From Firmicutes bacterium CAG:145 (GTDB lineage Bacteria > Bacillota > Clostridia > Peptostreptococcales > Anaerovoracaceae): a stretch of 11,546 nucleotides of DNA. Under the pieces are notes generated by a model. That model was not told the DNA's origin, did no database searches, and saw only the letters and a program-made list of their open reading frames with translations. The stretch covers positions 1 through 11,546 of the forward strand of contig FR882589.1 of assembly GCA_000435715.1 (NCBI GenBank), written 5' to 3'. Made by a program: the position numbers and the translations under genes. Below are positions 7,038 through 11,546 of the stretch, piece after piece (the stretch's first letter is position 1; every line of letters begins with the position of its first letter).

Positions 7038-7279
7038 GCTGTTAGAGAGAGTTTATTGAATAATTTTGCTCACAATTTTTCATATTTTAGACCGTAGAGA
7101 GAAAACTCATTGTTTTGCTTTATTTCAATATACAATATTTCTCTCTACACCTGTGATTTTTCAAAAATGAGAGAATGAATACGAGGAAATTCTCTCAAAA
7201 ATCCGAAATCCGGATATTTGAGAGAATCTTCTATGAAAAAGCGCTCTCAACTCTTATAAATTACGCTATTAGAGAGAAT
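7014..7279. repeat. Array of five phased inverted-repeat units (CTCTC-N23-GAGAGA)
   Basis: Each of five units has a left CTCTC box and a right GAGAGA box separated by exactly 23 nt. Left boxes start at 7017, 7069 (CTCAC, degenerate), 7141, 7192 and 7244; right boxes start at 7045, 7097, 7169, 7220 and 7272. Unit spacings are 52, 72, 51 and 52 nt. Full arms approach ATTCTCTCAAA and its complement; unit 4 (7189-7227) has perfect 11-bp arms plus an inner ATCCG/CGGAT stem. Units 1 and 2 also share much of the inner 23 nt (TTTTCATATTTAG against TTTTTCATATTTTAG); the others differ inside. The right arm often reads TTAGAGAG where pairing would need TTTGAGAG, which favours repeated protein half-sites over RNA stems. 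The array fills most of the roughly 300-nt gap before trmB. I see no gene in that gap and no CRISPR-like conserved repeat. Confidence 0.85.
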
Positions 7280-7337
7280 CGCCCTAACTTTCGACACCGC
7301 TCCGACCGATTTTTCAATCAGTCGTGCGCCAGTCCCT

Positions 7338-7355
7338 TTATTTGAACTTTACATA
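7338..7355 (-). repeat. Last 18 bp of trmB (direct repeat, copy B)
   Basis: This is the intact partner of the 18-bp copy at 6422-6439. It encodes YVKFK and the stop of TrmB. The copies are 916 bp apart in the same orientation. Confidence 0.7.
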
Positions 7356-7973
7356 GTTTATGTTCTTGCCTGCCTTGATGAATTTATCTTCATACTCGGT
7401 GGTAAATCGCCCAGATTCAAAGCCGCAGGCATGCAGATCTTTCGACGCTTCTGTTATTTCAAGGCCTGCCCCCTTAATCTCGTCTAAAGAAAATTCATAA
7501 AGCCCGTCATTGTCCGTCTTGAACTCCACGAACCCGTCGCGGCCGAGGACTTTTTTATAATTCAGCAGTCTCTGCCTGTATGTCAATCTTCTTTTAAAAT
7601 GTCTGGCTTTGGGCCAGGGATCGCTGAAATTCAGATAGATTCCGGCCAGCTCACCTGCCTTAAAGTAATCCTCGAGGTCATGGACATAGGCTATAAATAT
7701 CCTCAGGTTTTCCATGCCCTCGGCCTGCGCCTTCTCAAGGGCCCTCAGCGCCACGTTGCTCTGTCCCTCTATAGCTATATAATTGGCTTTTGGGAAAGAC
7801 TCGGCCCTTCTCGTTATAAACTGCCCTTTGCCGCATCCTATCTCCAAGTATATGGGATTATCGTTTCCGAATACTCGGGACCAGTTGCCTTTATGCTGCG
7901 CCGGATCTTCTATAAGAAACGCCGAATTTTGCTTCAATTTCTCGTCCAGATTTTTGATATTTCTCTGTCTCAT
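7338..7973 (-). CDS. trmB: tRNA (guanine-N7-)-methyltransferase
   Basis: This 211-residue enzyme would methylate G46 of tRNA variable loops with S-adenosylmethionine. Motifs in order: EIGCGKGQF (44-52, SAM motif I), Glu69 in AIEGQSNV, the family hallmark NFSDPWPKARHFKRRLT (115-131), FKTDN (151-155) and TEYEDKF (192-198). Its length is standard. Where many TrmB proteins have an Asp-Ala in the adenine-binding motif, this one reads AYVHDL (95-100), a mild divergence. The ATG lies one base after the ecfT stop, with only a modest AAGG site inside ecfT, so translation probably depends on coupling. It is the last gene of the cluster, and its final 18 bp recur at 6422-6439. No convincing intrinsic terminator follows before the array. 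Confidence 0.96.
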   Translation of the reverse strand: MRQRNIKNLDEKLKQNSAFLIEDPAQHKGNWSRVFGNDNPIYLEIGCGKGQFITRRAESFPKANYIAIEGQSNVALRALEKAQAEGMENLRIFIAYVHDLEDYFKAGELAGIYLNFSDPWPKARHFKRRLTYRQRLLNYKKVLGRDGFVEFKTDNDGLYEFSLDEIKGAGLEITEASKDLHACGFESGRFTTEYEDKFIKAGKNINYVKFK

Positions 7974-7974
7974 A

Positions 7975-8775
7975 TCACAACAACCTTGATTCTATGATTA
8001 TCACAGCCAGGAATAGCGCCATCATGACTATGGCCGCATAATCTCTCTTCTGAAATTTCATTTCGTTCATGCGAGTGCGGTTCTCTCCGCCTCTGTAGCA
8101 CCTGGCCTCCATGGCCATCGCCAGATCCTGCGCTATCCTGAAAGCGCCCACAAAGAGAGGCACCAATATAGGTATCAGGCTTTTGGCTCTCTTCATCAGT
8201 CCCCCCGACTCGAAGTCGGCTCCCCTGGCCTGCTGGGCCTTCATTATCTTATCCGCTTCTTCCAAAAGAGTCGGTATGAATCTCAGAGCTATAGTCATCA
8301 TCATGGCTATGTCGTGAGCCGGCAGACCGATCTTCTTGAAAGGCGAAAGCAGCCTTTCGATACCGTCGGTCAAAGCCAAAGGTCTCGTACACAGCGTCAG
8401 CATGGAAGATCCCATCAGCAGAAGTACAAGCCTTATCGCCATAAATACGGCCACTTCGAGGCCCTCGGCAGTAATCTTGAGGAACTTCCACTGCCACAGT
8501 ATGCGTCCGTCTACCATGAAGATATTCAGCGCAAACGTAAATATCAGTATCAGTAAGATAGGTTTAAGTCCCCGCATTATATAGCTTACAGGCACCTTAG
8601 ATACGGCTATCAATATCCCCAGAACAACCCCGGCTATCAGAAATCCTATGAAATTGTCTACTATGAACAGTTCTATTATAAACAGCAGCGTCGCTATTAT
8701 CTTTATCCTGGGGTCGAGTCTGTGTATCCATGACTTTCCCGGGAAATACTGTCCGAGAGTTATATCTCTTAACAT
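7975..8775 (-). CDS. ecfT: Energy-coupling factor transporter transmembrane subunit EcfT
   Basis: This 266-residue integral membrane protein is the scaffold of an ECF importer; it links the two ATPases to a substrate-binding S protein. Hydrophobic segments lie at about 24-60, 70-88, 106-128, 155-170 (partly amphipathic), 198-215 and 246-262. Two Ala-Arg coupling motifs are visible: ARG at 183-185 (QQARGADF) and the second as ARCYRGG (224-230), a variant seen in clostridial members. These helices dock on the ATPases. The ATG at 8775 starts MLRDITLGQYFPG, the usual EcfT N-terminus, and has AAAGGA 8 nt upstream. A longer in-frame reading to 8865 would run back deep into ecfA2 and is rejected. 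It overlaps the ecfA2 stop by 7 bp, and trmB begins one base after its TGA. Confidence 0.95.
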   Translation of the reverse strand: MLRDITLGQYFPGKSWIHRLDPRIKIIATLLFIIELFIVDNFIGFLIAGVVLGILIAVSKVPVSYIMRGLKPILLILIFTFALNIFMVDGRILWQWKFLKITAEGLEVAVFMAIRLVLLLMGSSMLTLCTRPLALTDGIERLLSPFKKIGLPAHDIAMMMTIALRFIPTLLEEADKIMKAQQARGADFESGGLMKRAKSLIPILVPLFVGAFRIAQDLAMAMEARCYRGGENRTRMNEMKFQKRDYAAIVMMALFLAVIIIESRLL

Positions 8776-9638
8776 CTGATGTTTCCTTTGTCGTTTAAGT
8801 ATCCGGCTATCTGGTCGGCAGCCTCGTCTATAGACAGTATAGTCTCTTCGATTTTCATTCCGCAATCTCGCAGAGCCTCCGTAAGCTGCGTAATCGGCGG
8901 AAGATCAAGCCCCACGCTGCTGAGTTCTTCCCTGTGAGAGAATACTTCTTTTGGCGTTCCCATGGCAACCATATGTCCGCTGTCTATGACCAGAACCTTA
9001 TCCGAAAGTCTGGCTATGTCTGCCATATTATGAGACACCAATATGGTTATGTTACCCGTTCTCCTGTGAACTTCTTCTATCATAGCCAGTACATCTTTGT
9101 GAGCTTTAGGGTCAAGTCCGGCAGTGGGTTCGTCTAAGATCAATACTTCAGGTCTCATGGCGATGACGCCTGCTATGGCGGCCCTGCGCTTCTGTCCTCC
9201 CGACAGCTCAAAGGGGGATCTGTCTTTGAACTCCTCGTAGTCAAGACCCACTAACTCCATAGCCTCTTTTACTCTCTCTTGTATCTCCTCTTCTTCGAGT
9301 CCAAGATTACGAGGTCCGAAGGCCACATCTTTGGCTACGGTTTCCTCGAACAGCTGATATTCCGGATACTGAAAGACCAGTCCTATTCTCTTTCTTATTT
9401 CTACCATAGAAATACCGGAAGCTGTTATATCAGTATCTCCTATTACTATGCTGCCTTCATCAGGTTTTAAAAGTCCGTTGAGATGCTGCAGCAGCGTTGA
9501 TTTTCCCGAACCCGTATGCCCTATTATTCCAAGGAATTCTCCGTCTGCAACCTCAAAGCTTATATCTTCTAAAGCAATAGATTCACCGGGCATGCCTTTC
9601 TCATATATATGTTTTAAGTTTTTTACTCGTATCGACAT
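8769..9638 (-). CDS. ecfA2: Energy-coupling factor transporter ATPase EcfA2
   Basis: This 289-residue ABC ATPase has all motifs: Walker A GHTGSGKST (40-48), Q-loop FQYPEYQLF with Gln90, signature LSGGQKRR (145-152), Walker B VLILDEP with catalytic Glu170, D-loop AGLDP and switch His203. The IGHTGSGKST and QYPEYQLF forms, together with position next to ecfT, mark it as the A2 (A') subunit, which pairs with EcfA1. A C-terminal extension past residue 220 (PKEVFSHREEL and on) is usual for EcfA proteins. The first 16 bp overlap the end of ecfA1. The upstream region has no clear Shine-Dalgarno site, so initiation probably depends on coupling to ecfA1. The protein would be on the inner face of the membrane. 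Confidence 0.94.
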   Translation of the reverse strand: MSIRVKNLKHIYEKGMPGESIALEDISFEVADGEFLGIIGHTGSGKSTLLQHLNGLLKPDEGSIVIGDTDITASGISMVEIRKRIGLVFQYPEYQLFEETVAKDVAFGPRNLGLEEEEIQERVKEAMELVGLDYEEFKDRSPFELSGGQKRRAAIAGVIAMRPEVLILDEPTAGLDPKAHKDVLAMIEEVHRRTGNITILVSHNMADIARLSDKVLVIDSGHMVAMGTPKEVFSHREELSSVGLDLPPITQLTEALRDCGMKIEETILSIDEAADQIAGYLNDKGNIRC

Positions 9639-10462
9639 AAGTATTCAACCATTTCTTCTGTTCCTATAATATCCGGGGGCACCTGTATCCCTCTCTCTCT
9701 GAGCCGGGCGGCAAGCTCTACTGCCAGCGGCACATCGAGATTTACCGATTTCACTTTATCCCCTTGCGCAAACACTTCAGAAGGCGTTCCGTCTAAGAAT
9801 ACCCGGCCGTCGTGCATTATTATCACTCTATCTGCCCGAGCCGCCTCTTCCATGAAATGAGTTATGAGAATTACAGTTATTCCCTCTCCGTTGAGTTCTT
9901 CTATGATGGACATTATCTCGCTGCGGCCTTTTGGATCCAGCATGGCCGTCGGCTCGTCGAATATTATGCAGGCAGGCTTCATGGCAACCACGCCGGCTAT
10001 GGCAATTCGCTGTTTTTGTCCTCCCGAAAGCAAATAAGGCGACTTTCCTCTGAATTCTCCCATATTCACATCGCTGAGGGCTTTATCTACTCTGCGGCGG
10101 ATTTCTTCAGGTTCCACTCCAAGGTTCTCCGGTCCAAAGGCGACGTCATCTTCAACGATGGCCGAAACCAACTGGTTATCGGGGTTCTGAAATACCATGC
10201 CGGCCGACTGCCTTACGTCCCAGATGTGATCGTCGTCGGCAGTATTAAATCCATTTACGTATATGATGCCTTCCGTCGGCAGAAGCAGTCCGTTGAGGTT
10301 CTTTGCCAGGGTGGATTTTCCCGAGCCATTTTTCCCCAATATCGCCGTAAAGCTGCCTCTCTCTATTTCGAGGCTGACGTCGTCTATCGCTCTGTTTGCC
10401 TCAGATTCGTCATCCTTTTTATATTCAAATATCAAGTTTTCAATCTTTATAATTGAATCCAT
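9623..10462 (-). CDS. ecfA1: Energy-coupling factor transporter ATPase EcfA1
   Basis: This 279-residue ABC ATPase has Walker A GKNGSGKST (43-51), Q-loop FQNPDNQ with Gln92, signature LSGGQKQR (145-152), Walker B IIFDEP with Glu170, the D-loop form AMLDP (173-177) typical of EcfA1, and switch His202 (THFMEEA). With EcfA2 it forms the heterodimer that powers uptake of vitamins or metal ions through EcfT and separate S components. No S gene is in this window. The ATG is one base after the stop of the dehydratase-like gene, and only a weak purine-rich ribosome site (GAAAGAAG) precedes it. All motifs are intact, so an active ATPase is expected. Confidence 0.94.
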   Translation of the reverse strand: MDSIIKIENLIFEYKKDDESEANRAIDDVSLEIERGSFTAILGKNGSGKSTLAKNLNGLLLPTEGIIYVNGFNTADDDHIWDVRQSAGMVFQNPDNQLVSAIVEDDVAFGPENLGVEPEEIRRRVDKALSDVNMGEFRGKSPYLLSGGQKQRIAIAGVVAMKPACIIFDEPTAMLDPKGRSEIMSIIEELNGEGITVILITHFMEEAARADRVIIMHDGRVFLDGTPSEVFAQGDKVKSVNLDVPLAVELAARLRERGIQVPPDIIGTEEMVEYLCRYE

Positions 10463-10463
10463 A

Positions 10464-11282
10464 TTATCTTCTTTCGTAATAAATGTCTAAATATTTGCTC
10501 AGGTCTTTCGCATTGAACTGTCCCGGAGCTGTAGGAACAGTACCGCACGAATAAGTTATGACGGAGCCAAAATCTCCTGCGCATATCCTGCTGGCCTGTC
10601 CTTCTTCACCCATGGCTATAGCCACTATCGGCTTATGGTTCCTGAGCTGAGTGTAAGCGCAGGCAGCTTCTAATATTTCATAGCTTTGGGATTCTTTTTC
10701 TGCAAAGCATGCGATCTTGAGAATATCTCCCCCTGTTCTCTCCATCTTTACAAACTGGGTGGATATCTCATCTCTCTCAGGCATTCTGTCGAAGAGATGA
10801 TGGGATACCAGAATCTTGGTTTTCTTTCTCCTGGCTTCTCTTATCATCTCCCTTATCTGAGTGTTGTCTGCGTCTACGTCTATTATATCGGCAATACCCA
10901 TAGACCATCTCTGTATGAGGTTACCTGTTTCTTCGTCCCCTTTATAGTCAACTATCAGTTTCTTTTCTCTGCAAAGCTTCTTTATATCTCTGAGAATAGC
11001 TTTAAATTCTTCTTCTGTATAGTCTTTACTTCCATCGGTCTTATCTACGCACCACTCCACTATCTGGCAATACTCTCTGTATTCTTCTATTTCAGATTTG
11101 AGCTGTTCTATAGTATTGCAGCTTAATGAGAGACATATCTGCGGCCTTTTCTTGTCTTTGTTCTTTCTGTCTATGCTCTTTTTGTCAGACGGCCTTCCTC
11201 TCTCTTTCTTCTTAAAGAGCCCCGCTCTCCGCTTCTTGTCTTCCCTCTTCTCTGTCGTCTTTTTTTCTCTTCTCAATTTCAA
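10464..11282 (-). CDS. aroD: Divergent type I 3-dehydroquinate dehydratase-like protein with basic N-terminal tail
   Basis: Residues about 46-272 have the type I dehydroquinase (AroD) pattern: RPQICLSLS, VEWCVD, VSHHLF (His162, matching E. coli His143), DILKIA (Lys189, the Schiff-base Lys170), MGEEGQASR (Arg232, for Arg213), FGSVITYS and TAPGQ (Gln255, for Gln236). Glu76 and Glu118 match Glu46 and Glu86. Two substrate-binding arginines are changed: Arg48 is Cys78 and Arg82 appears to be Lys114, and Ser232 is Thr251. The first 46 residues hold 24 Lys/Arg, unlike AroD. The start is a TTG at 11282; a second TTG two codons on has better spacing from AAAGGGG. No other ATG, GTG or TTG is in frame before Met128, so the tail seems real. 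It leads the ecf-trmB cluster. The fold is well supported; shikimate-pathway activity is uncertain. Confidence 0.82.
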   Translation of the reverse strand: MKLRREKKTTEKREDKKRRAGLFKKKERGRPSDKKSIDRKNKDKKRPQICLSLSCNTIEQLKSEIEEYREYCQIVEWCVDKTDGSKDYTEEEFKAILRDIKKLCREKKLIVDYKGDEETGNLIQRWSMGIADIIDVDADNTQIREMIREARRKKTKILVSHHLFDRMPERDEISTQFVKMERTGGDILKIACFAEKESQSYEILEAACAYTQLRNHKPIVAIAMGEEGQASRICAGDFGSVITYSCGTVPTAPGQFNAKDLSKYLDIYYERR

Positions 11283-11322
11283 CGCCCCTTTTCTCGATGA
11301 TTAAATATAAAGAAAGTTCGAT

Positions 11323-11334
11323 GTCAAATTTGAC
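11323..11334. promoter_or_regulatory. Perfect 12-bp palindrome in the leader of the dehydratase-ecf cluster
   Basis: GTCAAATTTGAC is an exact palindrome about 40 nt before the start codon. It is enclosed, slightly off centre, by AGAAAGT (11311-11317) and ACTTTCT (11348-11354). It could be an operator or part of a leader stem. No regulator is known from the sequence. Confidence 0.45.
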
Positions 11335-11392
11335 TTACGCGAATCTGACTTTCTATTTTTTGATTTTGATTAAATTTTTCCAATAAGACTAC

Positions 11393-11427
11393 AGAATAAT
11401 ACTAAACTTTTTATGAGTCAAAGTCAA
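11393..11427 (-). promoter_or_regulatory. Two overlapping sigma-A-type promoters for the dehydratase-ecf-trmB cluster
   Basis: On the minus strand TTGACT (11427-11422), 17 nt and TAGTAT (11404-11399) form one promoter. TTGACT (11421-11416), 17 nt and TATTCT (11398-11393) form a second, six bases further on. Both predict a leader of roughly 105-115 nt. The space between this and the edge of the window (to 11546) holds no gene that I can see. Confidence 0.65.
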
Positions 11428-11516
11428 TATTTTGTTTCTGCAATCAGATATTGTAAAAAAGATTTCATCTTTCTCCGGCCATATCTGTATTGTGAATTGC
11501 CCTCTCCTCATATTTA

Positions 11517-11539
11517 TGAAAAAGACCCGCAAGGGCTCT
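11517..11539 (-). terminator. Intrinsic terminator of a gene to the right of the window
   Basis: On the minus strand AGA(G)CCC and GGGTCT pair around TTGC (one bulged G), followed directly by TTTT and then CATAA. It would end a minus-strand transcript coming from outside the window, so the dehydratase-ecf cluster starts its own transcript. Confidence 0.6.
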
Positions 11540-11546
11540 ACCACCT

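Noticed and set aside
6857..7045. Separate 62-codon gene on the plus strand
   Set aside because: It is out of frame with the SurA_N-like reading, has low-complexity composition unlike a protein, and has no ribosome site of its own.
7014..7279. CRISPR array
   Set aside because: The fixed-geometry units suggest repeats and spacers, but the stretches between right and left boxes are not conserved, the arms are only 5-11 bp, spacing jumps from 52 to 72, and no cas gene is in the window.
7303..7324. Sixth array unit or trmB terminator
   Set aside because: CGAC-GATT/AATC-GTCG pairs around TTTC with a mismatch, but there is no GAGAGA box at the expected place and no T run on the minus strand.
8776..8865. 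30-residue N-terminal extension of EcfT
   Set aside because: It lies wholly inside ecfA2 in another frame, does not look like EcfT, and the ATG at 8775 has a good AAAGGA site and the expected N-terminus.
11517..11546. T-box leader end or tRNA 3' end
   Set aside because: GGTGGTA before the hairpin recalls a T-box, but the 14-nt T-box core is not complete in the visible bases and there is no tRNA-like T arm. A simple terminator explains the visible bases.

Overview
The window looks like chromosomal DNA from a Clostridia-type Firmicute. The base composition is moderate, ATA and AGA codons are common, Shine-Dalgarno sites are strong, and the gene families (an EcfA1-EcfA2-EcfT transporter core, a YdbC/PC4-like protein, a SpoIIQ-like M23 protein with a forespore-type promoter) point the same way. 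Nothing here fixes the genus. Most of the window is ordinary, well-packed genes. The odd part is a block of about 900 bp at 6422-7337.

Layout. Positions 36-3565 (minus strand) hold a nucleoside-salvage cluster: a ThrRS-like-domain/uridine-kinase-type nucleoside kinase, then pseudouridine kinase (psuK), then pseudouridine-5'-phosphate glycosidase (psuG). The last two overlap. Together they would phosphorylate pseudouridine and split it into uracil and ribose 5-phosphate. A small DUF378 membrane protein (3653-3847, plus) is followed by two hairpins, then a YdbC/PC4-like nucleic-acid-binding protein (minus), a class I/II aminotransferase (minus), and a divergent M23 (SpoIIQ-like) membrane-anchored protein (plus) with a good intrinsic terminator.

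The block at 6422-7337 contains a second copy of the last 18 bp of trmB, a broken gene for an exported SurA_N/PpiC-like protein with an in-frame TGA, a strong GC-rich hairpin, and a regular array of five inverted-repeat units. Every unit is CTCTC-N23-GAGAGA, with one substitution in the left box of unit 2. Unit spacings are 52, 72, 51 and 52 nt, close to whole turns of B-DNA. I recognise no known element with this layout. It is the main candidate here for something undescribed.

Positions 7338-11282 (minus) form a tight cluster in the order of transcription: a divergent type I 3-dehydroquinate dehydratase-like protein with a very basic N-terminal tail, ecfA1, ecfA2, ecfT and trmB. All of these overlap or are separated by one base. 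A pair of overlapping sigma-A-type promoters, a roughly 110-nt leader and a perfect 12-bp palindrome lie upstream of it. A terminator for a gene outside the window is at the right edge. The three ecf genes encode the energising module of a vitamin/micronutrient importer. No substrate-binding S component is in the window, so it probably serves S proteins encoded elsewhere.
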